DNA from: Rubritepida sp.
Lineage (GTDB): Bacteria; Pseudomonadota; Alphaproteobacteria; Acetobacterales; Acetobacteraceae
Assembly: GCA_014376425.1 (NCBI GenBank)
Contig: JACMRO010000414.1
Location: forward strand, 1 to 12,177
Length of the DNA stretch: 12,177 nucleotides
Direction: 5' to 3'
Made by a program: the position numbers and the translations under genes. Shown piece by piece: positions 1 through 7,130 of this stretch (position 1 is the stretch's first letter; each line of letters begins with the position of its first letter). The notes under the pieces are model-generated. The model did no database searches. It was not told the origin of the DNA and saw only the letters and a list, made by a program, of their open reading frames with translations.

Positions 1-2
1 AT

Positions 3-122
3 GTGCGCGCGCCCGCGCACGACGCGCCGCTGGCGGCCCTTCGCGCGCTCTGGACCGAATATGCGCCGCAAGGCAACGCCTATCTGCGCCGGGCCATCGA
101 TCCTGAAAGCATGGGGCCGTGA
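3..122 (+). CDS. C-terminal fragment of an unidentified protein (5' end outside window)
   Basis: An open frame runs from the window edge to a TGA at 120-122, giving about 39 residues that end in RRAIDPESMGP. It has the G/C-rich third positions of the neighbouring real genes, while the other frames here give arginine-rich, unconvincing translations. The fragment contains LRALWTEYAPQGNAYLRRA, which looks like a folded, helical C-terminus, but I do not recognise the family and assign no function. The gene converges on the dienelactone hydrolase gene across an 82 bp gap (123-204), in which I see no clear terminator hairpin. Confidence 0.55.
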   Translation: MRAPAHDAPLAALRALWTEYAPQGNAYLRRAIDPESMGP

Positions 123-204
123 GCCGCCGCGGTCGTTCTCACCGGGTTTGACCCAGCGTCGCCCTCAAGGTCGCGCGCCAAACTCGGCGGTGCGCCAGCT
201 CCGG

Positions 205-867
205 CTACAGATGCTTCGCGAAGAAAGCTAGCGTCCGCTCCTGCGCCAGCGCCGCATCCGCCGGCGAAAAGCTGCCGCGCTCGTCGCAGCCGAAACCATG
301 CCCGGCGCCCTTATAGACCAGCACCTCCACCCCGGGCTGGGCCGCGCGCACCGCCTCCACATCGGCCATCGGGATGCTCGCATCCGTTTCGCCGAAATGC
401 AGCTGCACCGGGCAATGCGGCACCTCGTTCTTGGCAGCCGCGATGCCGCCGCCATACCAGCCGACGCTGGCGGCGAAGGCGGCGCTGCGGGTGGCACCGT
501 GCCAGGCCACCGTACCGCCCCAGCAATAGCCCACCACGCCACGGCGGGCGGCAGGCGGCAGGGCTGCGGCGGCGGCCAGCACGTCCAGCAGCGTGCGGCC
601 GGCATCGATGGCACCGCGCAGGTCGCGCCCGCGCGCCACGTCCGGCGCTCCATAGCCCAGTTCCACGCCGCGCTCGGTGCGGTCGAACAGGGCAGGCACG
701 ATCACGGCGTAGCCCTGTTCCGCGAAGCGGTCGGCGACCCGGCGCATGTGCCGGTTCACGCCGAAGATCTCCTGCACCACCACAAGGGCGCGCGCAGCGT
801 CCGAAGGCCCCGCGACGTAGGCGTCGAGCTGGTGGCCATCGGCCGCGGTAAGCGTGATGTTCGGCAT
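205..867 (-). CDS. Dienelactone hydrolase family protein
   Basis: This is a 220-residue cytoplasmic alpha/beta hydrolase of the dienelactone hydrolase family, close to the family's usual length. The visible catalytic residues are the cysteine nucleophile C115 in GYCWGG, the conserved glutamate E33 in VQEIFGV, the aspartate D162 in HFGETDASIP and the histidine H190 in GAGHGFGC, all in the expected order and spacing. Classical members open dienelactone rings in chloroaromatic degradation, but many chromosomal paralogues act on other esters or lactones. No catechol-pathway genes lie nearby, so the substrate is unknown. There is no signal peptide. The ATG at 867 is supported by AGGGG at 877-881, nine bases upstream. 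The gene diverges from the DUF4169 gene across 36 bp. Confidence 0.93.
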   Translation of the reverse strand: MPNITLTAADGHQLDAYVAGPSDAARALVVVQEIFGVNRHMRRVADRFAEQGYAVIVPALFDRTERGVELGYGAPDVARGRDLRGAIDAGRTLLDVLAAAAALPPAARRGVVGYCWGGTVAWHGATRSAAFAASVGWYGGGIAAAKNEVPHCPVQLHFGETDASIPMADVEAVRAAQPGVEVLVYKGAGHGFGCDERGSFSPADAALAQERTLAFFAKHL

Positions 868-903
868 GGTGCGGAGCCCCTGTGTTGCCCCTATGCTGCG
901 CAG

Positions 904-1092
904 ATGGGCGAGATCGTCAACCTGAACCGGGCGCGCAAGGCCGCGACGCGCCGCGTCGATGAGGCCGGGGCCGCCGTCAACCGCGCCAAATTCGGCCGTA
1001 CCGGCGCCGAGCGTGAGGTCGAGGCGCGGCGCCAGGCGCGGCAGGATCGCCTGCTGGATGGCGCCGCGCTCGACCCGCCCGCGCCCGAATGA
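904..1092 (+). CDS. DUF4169 family small protein
   Basis: This 62-residue, strongly basic and probably helical protein begins MGEIVNLNRARKAATRR and has the core AAVNRAKFGRT-AEREVEARRQ. That pattern (EIVNLxxARK, then NRxxFGRTxAER, then a terminal LDGxxLDP-like tail) is characteristic of DUF4169, a small alphaproteobacterial family of unknown function. It is cytoplasmic, with no membrane segment. The TGA stop overlaps the ATG of the RidA-family gene (ATGA at 1089-1092), so the two are probably translationally coupled. The start at 904 is chosen because the conserved family motif begins there; I see no strong Shine-Dalgarno sequence. The charge pattern would suit nucleic-acid or ribosome contact, but that is only inference. 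Confidence 0.85.
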   Translation: MGEIVNLNRARKAATRRVDEAGAAVNRAKFGRTGAEREVEARRQARQDRLLDGAALDPPAPE

Positions 1093-1478
1093 CCATCATC
1101 CGCCATCATCTGCCAGGCCTGCCGCCCAGCACCTCGCCCTCGCCGCACGCGACCGAGGTGGATGGCTGGGTCCACCTCACCGGACAGTTTCCGCGCGACC
1201 TCGATGATCCCGCGGCGCCGCTGCCCGGGGGCATCGCGGCGCAGACCACGGCCACCTTGCGCAACATGGCACGCGTGCTCGGGCTGCTGGGGCTGGACTG
1301 GTCGCATCTGGTCTCGATGCGGGTTTATCTCTCCGATTTCGCACGCGACTATGACGCCATGAACCTGGCCTATGCCGACGCCATTCCGGCTGGCTACCGG
1401 CCGGTGCGCACTTGCGTGGGCGTGCAGGCGCTGGTCCGCGGCGCGCTGGTCGAAATCGACTGCGTTGCCCGCCGCTGA
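1089..1478 (+). CDS. RidA/YjgF/YER057c family protein (enamine/imine deaminase-like)
   Basis: This 129-residue protein matches the RidA family in length and motifs: TGQFP near 31-35, AQTTATLRNM near 51-60, VYLSDFARDYDAMN near 79-92, and the C-terminal R107-T-C-V-G-V followed by GALVEIDCVARR. R107 corresponds to the arginine that binds the substrate carboxylate in RidA, and E122 to the conserved glutamate. Family members form trimers and hydrolyse reactive enamines or imines such as 2-aminoacrylate, protecting PLP enzymes. The VRTCVGVQALVRGALVEID ending also occurs in RidA-like subgroups with other substrates, so I leave the symbol blank. It overlaps the DUF4169 stop by ATGA and converges on the ChaC-like gene with a 28 bp gap. 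Confidence 0.92.
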   Translation: MTIIRHHLPGLPPSTSPSPHATEVDGWVHLTGQFPRDLDDPAAPLPGGIAAQTTATLRNMARVLGLLGLDWSHLVSMRVYLSDFARDYDAMNLAYADAIPAGYRPVRTCVGVQALVRGALVEIDCVARR

Positions 1479-1506
1479 GCGCGGCCGCAACCTTTGTCGT
1501 CGGGGA

Positions 1507-2028
1507 TCACGGCACCAGCGCCGCCAGCGCCTCCAGCCCCGCATCGCGCAGCCCGAGCGCCCGCAACTGCGCCAGCGTGTTCCAAAGATAGTCGCGGTTG
1601 CTGCCGGCCTGGCCGCGTCCCGCCGCCACCGTCGCCGCCGTCGCCGCCAGGGTGGGCCGCCCATAGGCGGGGTGGGCGCGGTCGGCGATGTAGGTGACCG
1701 CGACCACTGCCTGGCCGTCAGGGGGCTTCACCCGCAGCAGCCGGCGACGATACACCGCCTCGCCGGCCAGGTTTTCCCGCGCATCGAGATAAGCCAGCAC
1801 CGCGCCGGCGTCCGCCCCTGCCACCTCGAAGACGACGCCCTGGCAACTGCCGCCGCGGTCCAGCCCCAGCACCAGCCCCGGTGCCTCGGGCGTGCCCCGG
1901 TAATGCCGGGACCAGATGCAGAAGCGACGGTGATAGCCGCGCAGCAGGGCGGGCCGTGCCCCCAGGTGCTCGAAACCCGGGCGCCAGATCAGCGAGCCAT
2001 AGGCGAAGACGTGCAGGGGCGCGGTCAC
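1507..2028 (-). CDS. ChaC-like gamma-glutamylcyclotransferase
   Basis: This 173-residue cytoplasmic protein shows the ChaC-type pattern: VFAYGSLIWRPGF at 7-19, GYHRRFCIWSRHYRGTPEAP at 31-50, the likely catalytic glutamate E85 in DARENLAGEAVY, and GSNRDYLWNTL at 142-152. Family enzymes cleave gamma-glutamyl bonds, in this group usually of glutathione, releasing 5-oxoproline and Cys-Gly. The frame stays open to 2160, but the upstream translation is alanine/glycine-rich and would run into the divergent DUF2125 gene. I therefore use the GTG at 2026-2028, just before the conserved core. I recall this gene beside DUF2125 in other Alphaproteobacteria, often with tyrA nearby; no tyrA is visible here. 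Confidence 0.92.
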   Translation of the reverse strand: MTAPLHVFAYGSLIWRPGFEHLGARPALLRGYHRRFCIWSRHYRGTPEAPGLVLGLDRGGSCQGVVFEVAGADAGAVLAYLDARENLAGEAVYRRRLLRVKPPDGQAVVAVTYIADRAHPAYGRPTLAATAATVAAGRGQAGSNRDYLWNTLAQLRALGLRDAGLEALAALVP

Positions 2029-2064
2029 GATCCCGCTATATCGGCGGCAGGCGGCGCAGCCTAT

Positions 2065-2069
2065 AGAGG
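2065..2069 (+). promoter_or_regulatory. Ribosome binding site fixing the DUF2125 start
   Basis: AGAGG lies seven bases before the first of two tandem ATG codons (2077 and 2080). The spacing favours the first ATG. The frame is open for over 200 codons upstream, so this site, plus the membrane segment right after it, is what sets the start. The 48 bp gap to the divergent ChaC-like gene (2029-2076) must hold promoters for both genes. CTATAT at 2035-2040 is a possible -10 element but has no convincing -35 partner. Confidence 0.6.
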
Positions 2070-2076
2070 CGGCACG

Positions 2077-3180
2077 ATGATGCCCCCCCGCTCCCGCTCC
2101 CGCCGCCGGCGCTGGTGGCTGTTGCCGCTTGCCCTGATCGTGCTCGCTGCCCTGCTGCACACAGCGATCTGGCGCGGTGCGTCAACGCGCCTGACCCAGG
2201 GTTTCGACGCCTGGACCGCGGAGCGCCGGGCGCTGGGCTGGACGGTGCGGCATGGAGCGCCGGTGCGGGACGGCTGGCCGCTGAGCGTCAGCATGCGGAT
2301 GCCCGATTTCACGCTTGAGAGCGGCCCCCGTACCACGCCAGTCGGCCTGACCTGGCAGGCGGAAGCGCTGACCCTGCGGGTGGCGCTGCTGGACTGGGAC
2401 CGGCTGGTGGCTTCTCCCGGCGGGCGGCAGCGCCTGGATGTGGCCGGCCAAACCTTCCCCTTCGCCGCCGACCGGATGGAGCTCACCTTGCCGCTGGAAG
2501 GCGGCGCCATCCCGCGCGAGGGCGTGCTGGAGGTGGAGCGGCTGCGGCTGAATTCGCCCTGGGGTGCCTTCGACCTGCGGCGCGGTAGCCTGGCACTTCG
2601 TAGCCGGCAATCCGCCACCGAGGCCGAGCCGGCGTTGAATGTCGAACTGGTGCTGCGCCAGCTCGGCCTGCCCATGCCTGGCCCCGGCGCGCTGGGCCAG
2701 CAGGTCGCGCTGGTGGAGCTGGATGCGTCGCTGAGCGGCCCGGTGCCGCCGATCCGCCAGCCGACGCAGCGGGCTGAGGCCTGGCGCGATGCCGGCGGCA
2801 CGCTGGATTTGCGCCGGATTGCGCTGCGCTGGGGCCCCGTCGGTACCACCCTGTCAGCCACCGGCACGCTGGATGAGGCGCTACAGCCGATGGGCGCAGG
2901 CCAGCTGGAGTTAACCGGCGCGGCGGAAGCCATCGAAGCGATGGTGGCGGCGGGCCTTGTGGCGCGCGGCGCCGGCGCGGCGCTGCGGGGCATGGCCGGC
3001 CTGCTGGCCAGGCCAGCGCCGGATGGCGGACCGGCGGTGCTGGAACTGCCGTTCACGCTGCAGGATCGCCGCATCGGCCTGGGGCGGCTGCCCCTGACAC
3101 GGCTGCCCGCGCTGCAATGGCCCGTGCCGCCCGAGCCGCCGGATGCCGCGCGCGATCCGTCCTTGCCTGGCAGCGACTGA
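2077..3180 (+). CDS. DUF2125 domain-containing membrane-anchored protein
   Basis: This 367-residue protein opens with a very basic cytoplasmic tail (RSRSRRRRWW), then a hydrophobic segment near residues 14-32 (LLPLALIVLAALLHTAIW). It is therefore predicted to be anchored in the inner membrane with the rest in the periplasm. The body has features I associate with DUF2125: an early GWTVRHGAPVRDGWPLSV segment, the repeated beta-rich pattern of LTWQAEALTLRVALLDWDR, and a later GTLDLRRIALRWGP. DUF2125 is an uncharacterised, mainly alphaproteobacterial family. Its repetitive beta content resembles AsmA-like envelope proteins, but that is inference. The last ~25 residues are proline/aspartate-rich and probably disordered. 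It diverges from the ChaC-like gene and is followed by a 138 bp gap. Confidence 0.87.
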   Translation: MMPPRSRSRRRRWWLLPLALIVLAALLHTAIWRGASTRLTQGFDAWTAERRALGWTVRHGAPVRDGWPLSVSMRMPDFTLESGPRTTPVGLTWQAEALTLRVALLDWDRLVASPGGRQRLDVAGQTFPFAADRMELTLPLEGGAIPREGVLEVERLRLNSPWGAFDLRRGSLALRSRQSATEAEPALNVELVLRQLGLPMPGPGALGQQVALVELDASLSGPVPPIRQPTQRAEAWRDAGGTLDLRRIALRWGPVGTTLSATGTLDEALQPMGAGQLELTGAAEAIEAMVAAGLVARGAGAALRGMAGLLARPAPDGGPAVLELPFTLQDRRIGLGRLPLTRLPALQWPVPPEPPDAARDPSLPGSD

Positions 3181-3318
3181 CTCGTTAAGTTCTTTTTGTG
3201 AGATTTGTTGTCGCCAGCTCCGCGCGAATTACCGGCCCGGCCGCCTAGCCAGGTCGCGCTCGCGGCCTTGTGCCGTGCGGCCGGGTAAGCCTGGCACCCC
3301 CGCTTCCGGATCATCACA
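3181..3318 (+). promoter_or_regulatory. Leader/promoter region of the ACT-like gene, with AT-rich patch and inverted repeat
   Basis: This gap between the DUF2125 stop and the ACT-like start contains the most AT-rich patch I noticed in the window: bases 3184-3211 have 8 G/C of 28, with a TTTTT run at 3193-3197. It is a natural place for a promoter, though I cannot name convincing -35/-10 hexamers. It is not a typical intrinsic terminator because no stem precedes the T run. Downstream, CCCGGCCGC (3236-3244) and GCGGCCGGG (3277-3285) form a perfect 9 bp inverted repeat with a 32-base loop. GCCAGG (3248-3253) could alternatively pair with CCTGGC (3290-3295). No known riboswitch consensus was recognised. 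Confidence 0.4.
3236..3285 (+). repeat. 9 bp perfect inverted repeat in the ACT-like leader
   Basis: The arms CCCGGCCGC at 3236-3244 and GCGGCCGGG at 3277-3285 are exact reverse complements, separated by 32 bases. As RNA this is an all-G/C stem. It ends 33 bases before the ACT-like start codon, so it could act on transcript stability or translation. In DNA this rich in G and C, such arms can also arise by chance. Confidence 0.5.
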
Positions 3319-3573
3319 ATGTACGAAGACGTCGAATTTTCGGTCCAGGCCGAGGTCAGCCCGGGCCTGTTGAGCCGCCTGCTGCAACCCTTCGCCAAGC
3401 GCGACCTGGTGCCAGACCATGTCGAGGCCCGGCGCGACGGGGTGACCATGCGCATCTCGCTGGGCTTGCGCGCCATGCCCAGCGAGATGGTGCATCTGGT
3501 CGAAGGCAATCTGGGCCAGGTGATTGGCGTGTTCGAAGTGCGGCGGCGGGGCGGGTTGCGCGCCGCAGCCTGA
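3319..3573 (+). CDS. Small ACT-like domain protein
   Basis: This 84-residue protein fits a single ACT-like fold (beta-alpha-beta-beta-alpha-beta). Strand FSVQAEV, helix SPGLLSRLLQPFAKRD, strands VPDHVEARRDG and VTMRISLGL, helix SEMVHLVEGNLGQV and final strand GVFEVRR follow in order. The opening resembles the small regulatory subunit of acetohydroxyacid synthase (IlvM-like, where xxVxPGxLxRVLxxxxxRG is seen), but no large subunit is nearby. ACT domains usually bind amino acids and regulate enzymes, so a free-standing one may be a regulatory partner of a protein encoded elsewhere. The Shine-Dalgarno sequence is weak (CCGGA well upstream). The stop lies one base from the stop of the convergent AsmA-like gene. 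Confidence 0.78.
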   Translation: MYEDVEFSVQAEVSPGLLSRLLQPFAKRDLVPDHVEARRDGVTMRISLGLRAMPSEMVHLVEGNLGQVIGVFEVRRRGGLRAAA

Positions 3574-3574
3574 A

Positions 3575-6500
3575 TCAGCGCCGTGGCTGAGCGCCGTTCT
3601 GGCCCAGGCCGAACAACCCACGCAGGAAGCCCGGCGTCAGCGTAGCTAACGGGTTGACCTGCACCTGCGGGTCGGCTGCCGGGCCCTGCACCCGGTAGGT
3701 GGTGGCGAACACGCCGCCGCCCGGCTCGGGGCTGAACAGCCGGCCGAGCACCGGCAGATTGCCCAGCATTGAGTTGAAGATGTAGGCCGGCACGATGGTG
3801 CCCTGGATGTCGAGGATTTCCGCCTCGCGCAGGATCTGGCCGCGCGCCGTCAATCCCAGGCTGGCCGAGAAGGCGCGGGCGTCGATGACGCTCAGCGCCT
3901 CGCGCGTCAGGGTGAAAGGAACCTCGGCACGGGCGAAGGCAAGGCCCTGGCCGCCCTGCAGCGCTTCGACCAGGCCGTAGAGGGTCATGGCCTGCAGCAG
4001 CTTGCCGATGGCGGGCGCCCCGCGCACGGTGAAATCGTCCAGTTCCACCTGGCCCATCAGAGAAGCGCCCGGCTCGTTGCTGGCCCAGGACCCGTTGAGC
4101 GCGAGCCGGCCGCCCTCGATAGCGTTGATGCCGTCCAGCGCGCGCAGCACGGCGCCGCCATCCTCGGCCACGATGCGCAACGTCCGGCCCGGGCCGCGGG
4201 GGGCGATCTCCAGCTCGAAGACACCGCCGGCCGCGGCTGTCCGCCCACGCAGGCTGCCCTGGCGCATGACGCTGCGCTCATCCACCACGGCGCGGCCCTG
4301 CACGCCGAACAGGTCCCGCCGCTCGCCCAGCGTCACCCGGTCGAAACGCGCCTCGACCACCAGGGGCGGCGAGTCACCGCTGGTGGCGGGTTCGTCCGGG
4401 CTGCGCTCTGCCAGGATCGGGCGCAGGTCCAGCAGCGGCCCGCGCAACGTGGCGAGCCAGGGGGCGCCGGGCTGGGCGGGCGGCCGCACATCGCCCTGGA
4501 AGCGGCTGGCGCCGAACAGGCTCTCGGTCAGCTCGTAGCGCTCGATGCGGCCGCGGCTGACGACGGCGCGGCCGCGCAGCGACAGGCCGGCCACGTCGAC
4601 CCGGCCATTCTCGACCGCGACCAGATTGTCGCCCTGCAGCCGCAGCTGGGCCTCGGCGGTGCCGGGGGTGCCGGCCCGCTTGCGCCAGCGCGCGGCCGGC
4701 AGGTCCAGCGTGGCTGGCGCCAGATCGGCGCGCAGCTGCACGGTGGCCTGGCCGTTGCGCCGCCGCTCGGTGCGGCCGTCGATGGCGACGGAGCCGCCCA
4801 GGACGTCGCCCAGGTCGAAGCCCAGCTCGCGTAATTGGGCTGCGGGCACCAGGCCCTGGACCTGGTCGCGGGTGATAATGCCGTTGGCCGGGCCCTGGCG
4901 AAAATCCATCTCCGTCTGCAGCCGCAGCGGTGCGCCCAGCATGGTCGCGGTGCCCTGCAGCCGCAGCCGTTCGGTGTCCACCATCAGCTCTGCCTGGCCA
5001 TTCTCGAAATCCCGGCCGAGCAGTGCGCGGGCGACCCGCAGGTTGGTCAGCCGCCCCTCGGCGCGGACGCGGATGGCCTCGTTCGGGATGTCGGCCAGCA
5101 GCGGAAAGGCGATGCTGACCTGGGTGGTGTGCCGGCCGTCCAGCAAGGTGAGGTCGAGCGGCCGGCGGTCGAACAGATGCAGCCGGGGGTGGCGCAGCAC
5201 GCCCAGCAGCTCCGGCAGCGAGCCGCCGAGCTGGAAGCTCAGCTCAGCGCGCTCCTGCGCCCCGCCCAGGTCGAGGAAGCGCATCGTGCCCGGACCCAGC
5301 TCGATGTTGGACGGCGTGCCGTCGGCCCGCGCCTGGCGCCCGCCCTCGGTCCGCAGGGTCACGCTGTCGGCGGTGAAGATGGCCTCGGCCGAGACGCCCA
5401 GCACCGGCGGGATCGGCGCCAGCCACCGAACCGTGGCATCGACGGCCCGGGCCCGGCCGGTCATGCCGCGCAGCCGCGGCGGCTGGCCATCGGGAAGCGC
5501 CAGGTCGAAGCGCCAGCTGCCCTGCCTGATAGCGCCGGCGGAGATGTTCTCGGTCAGCCACCAGCGCGGCGCGGGCGCCAGTTCGGCCGGCCACAGCGTG
5601 GGCAGATCGTTGAAGGCGACCTGGTCCAGTGCCAGCTCCAACCCAGCGGACCAGGCATCCGCCTCACGCCGCGCGGTGCCGGTGGCGCTGAGGGTGGTGG
5701 GGGAGCCGCCGGCCCGTGGCGAGGCCGCCCGCATCTGCAATTCGTCCAGGCGCCATGTCACGCCGTCGCCATTCAGCCGCACCAGGCCTTCGGATACCGC
5801 GACCCCGGCACCTGGCCCCAGCCGCAGGGACTGCAGCGGCAGCCGGGCGCTGAGCGCGACCAGCCGGGTGCCCGAATCGGTGGCGCGCAGCACCAGCTGG
5901 CTTGTGGCGTCGCGCAGCAGGCCCGCGTGGAGGATGCGCAGCGCCTGCACGCGCGCGGCGGGGGCCAGGCGCTCGGGCCATAGCCGGGAGAGGTTAGCGA
6001 GATCGAGGCTGGGCAGCGACAGGTCGGCCTCGGCCAGCCATTCGCGGTCCTGGCGCCAGGCCCGGCCATTAGCCTGCAGCTGCTCCCCGGTTTCCAGGGT
6101 CAGGGTCGCACTGGGCACCGCGCCGCCATCGGTGTGCAGATCGGCCCGAAGCTCCAACCCGCGGAAGGGCAGCAATATGTCGTTCCAGGCGTAGCGGCCC
6201 GGGCCGGCGTTCAGCGTCAGGCCCGCGGTGCGCGGCGCCAGCGCGGCATCCAGCGTCAGCACCGTCTCCAGCTCGACCGTGGTGTCCAGTGGCGCCAGCG
6301 GCAGCAGCGCGGGCACCACCGTGGCGAGCAGGGCGGGCCGGATGCCGCTGGCCCGGGCGCGCAGGGTGGAACTTTCGCGCCCGCCGGTGCCCTCCAGGGT
6401 CAGCGGGATGTCGCTGCCGGCCAGCCGCATGACGCCGGTGCCGCGCGCGGTCAGGCCGGCCCCGCTGCGTTGCACGGAGAGGGTCACGCCATCCAGGCTG

Positions 6501-7102
6501 ATCTGAGGGCGGCCGGCGACGGCGGCCAGCACCACCTGCCCGTCACGCACCCGCAGGCCGCGCAGGGCCAGGTGGCGGCGCGCCTCGTCCGGCGCCGCCA
6601 GCCAGGGCTGCAACGCCGCCGGGTCTGGCATCGCGAGATCATCCGCGCCCTCGCCCACGCCACTCAGCGTCAGCCGTGGCGCATGCAGCTCGACCAGGGC
6701 CGGTGCCAACTCGCCCCGCAGCAGCGCGGCCAGGGACAGGTGCACGAGAACGGCATCGGCCGGCGCCGCCGCGCCATCGGCGTCGAAACGCACCGTATCG
6801 AGCCGGATGGCCGGGAGTGCCGCGGCGCCATTGCGCCAGCCATCCCAGGCCAGCGATGCGCGGCCGGCGCGCAGCATGCCGCCGGCCACGGGCGTGCCCT
6901 GCCGCAGCCGGTCATCGAACCAGGTGATCTCGACCGCGCCTTGCGCCAGCCGCCAGGCGACCACGCCCATGCCCAGCCCGGCCATCAGCACCAGCACCAG
7001 GGCCAGGCCCAGCAGCTGCCGCAGGCCACGCCGCAGCCAGGAGCGTGCTGCCCGTGGCGGGGCTGCAAGGGCGCGTCCCACCGGTGCGGCTTGACCTGTC
7101 AT
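3575..7102 (-). CDS. AsmA/YhdP-like (DUF3971-type) envelope protein
   Basis: This 1175-residue protein has a basic N-terminus (WLRRGLRQ), one transmembrane segment near 28-50, and a very long repetitive beta-rich periplasmic region. The C-terminus has the family hallmark: NLPVLGRLFSPEPGGGVFATTY, then YRVQGPAADPQVQVNPL and ATLTPGFLRGLFG. That ending, the length and the single N-terminal anchor match the YhdP/TamB-like AsmA superfamily (E. coli YhdP is about 1270 residues). These proteins are thought to bridge the periplasm as hydrophobic grooves carrying phospholipids to the outer membrane. The frame is open to 7639, but that extension lies over the conserved part of glnE, so I use the ATG at 7102. 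An in-frame ATG at 7129 is also possible. A weak GGGA lies upstream. Confidence 0.88.
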   Translation of the reverse strand: MTGQAAPVGRALAAPPRAARSWLRRGLRQLLGLALVLVLMAGLGMGVVAWRLAQGAVEITWFDDRLRQGTPVAGGMLRAGRASLAWDGWRNGAAALPAIRLDTVRFDADGAAAPADAVLVHLSLAALLRGELAPALVELHAPRLTLSGVGEGADDLAMPDPAALQPWLAAPDEARRHLALRGLRVRDGQVVLAAVAGRPQISLDGVTLSVQRSGAGLTARGTGVMRLAGSDIPLTLEGTGGRESSTLRARASGIRPALLATVVPALLPLAPLDTTVELETVLTLDAALAPRTAGLTLNAGPGRYAWNDILLPFRGLELRADLHTDGGAVPSATLTLETGEQLQANGRAWRQDREWLAEADLSLPSLDLANLSRLWPERLAPAARVQALRILHAGLLRDATSQLVLRATDSGTRLVALSARLPLQSLRLGPGAGVAVSEGLVRLNGDGVTWRLDELQMRAASPRAGGSPTTLSATGTARREADAWSAGLELALDQVAFNDLPTLWPAELAPAPRWWLTENISAGAIRQGSWRFDLALPDGQPPRLRGMTGRARAVDATVRWLAPIPPVLGVSAEAIFTADSVTLRTEGGRQARADGTPSNIELGPGTMRFLDLGGAQERAELSFQLGGSLPELLGVLRHPRLHLFDRRPLDLTLLDGRHTTQVSIAFPLLADIPNEAIRVRAEGRLTNLRVARALLGRDFENGQAELMVDTERLRLQGTATMLGAPLRLQTEMDFRQGPANGIITRDQVQGLVPAAQLRELGFDLGDVLGGSVAIDGRTERRRNGQATVQLRADLAPATLDLPAARWRKRAGTPGTAEAQLRLQGDNLVAVENGRVDVAGLSLRGRAVVSRGRIERYELTESLFGASRFQGDVRPPAQPGAPWLATLRGPLLDLRPILAERSPDEPATSGDSPPLVVEARFDRVTLGERRDLFGVQGRAVVDERSVMRQGSLRGRTAAAGGVFELEIAPRGPGRTLRIVAEDGGAVLRALDGINAIEGGRLALNGSWASNEPGASLMGQVELDDFTVRGAPAIGKLLQAMTLYGLVEALQGGQGLAFARAEVPFTLTREALSVIDARAFSASLGLTARGQILREAEILDIQGTIVPAYIFNSMLGNLPVLGRLFSPEPGGGVFATTYRVQGPAADPQVQVNPLATLTPGFLRGLFGLGQNGAQPRR

Positions 7103-7130
7103 GCCGTCCCGCTTCCCATCCCGCCCCATG
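7091..7130. promoter_or_regulatory. Head-to-head start region of the AsmA-like gene and glnE
   Basis: Two CATG palindromes lie 27 bp apart, at 7100-7103 and 7127-7130. Each contains an ATG on both strands, and all four ATGs are in frame with the AsmA-like gene (minus) or glnE (plus). Neither gene has a good Shine-Dalgarno sequence at any of them. A TTGACC at 7091-7096 could be a plus-strand -35 element, but the expected -10 position reads TCCCAT, so I rate it weak. Whichever starts are used, at least part of each promoter must lie inside the other gene's coding sequence. Confidence 0.45.

Noticed and set aside
1..231. Plus-strand frame starting at base 1
   Set aside because: The translation is Arg/Pro-rich with poor codon bias. 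The frame starting at base 3 gives a far better C-terminal protein sequence ending at 122.
1372..2076. Upstream in-frame extension of DUF2125
   Set aside because: It would add 235 residues of Arg-rich sequence running antisense through the ChaC-like gene. The ribosome site at 2065-2069 and the membrane segment point to 2077.
3181..3215. T-rich stretch as an intrinsic terminator of DUF2125
   Set aside because: TTTTT at 3193-3197 has no G/C-rich inverted repeat immediately before it, so a terminator call is not supported.
3236..3295. Pseudoknot in the ACT-like leader
   Set aside because: The 6 bp and 9 bp pairings cross, but the four-base third loop is too short to span a 9 bp stem comfortably. 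I keep only the inverted repeat and the alternative pairing.
2061..3509. Long minus-strand open frame (482 codons) opposite DUF2125
   Set aside because: Serine/arginine/proline-rich translation with no recognisable domain. It lies opposite a frame with good coding bias and a family match. Long antisense frames are expected at this GC content.
4545..6194. Long plus-strand open frame (549 codons) opposite the AsmA-like gene
   Set aside because: Low-complexity Arg/Ser/Pro composition, no motif, and it lies entirely within a well-supported gene on the other strand.
7091..7119. Sigma-70 promoter TTGACC / TCCCAT for glnE
   Set aside because: The -10 match is poor and would make the mRNA nearly leaderless. 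Noted only as weak evidence.
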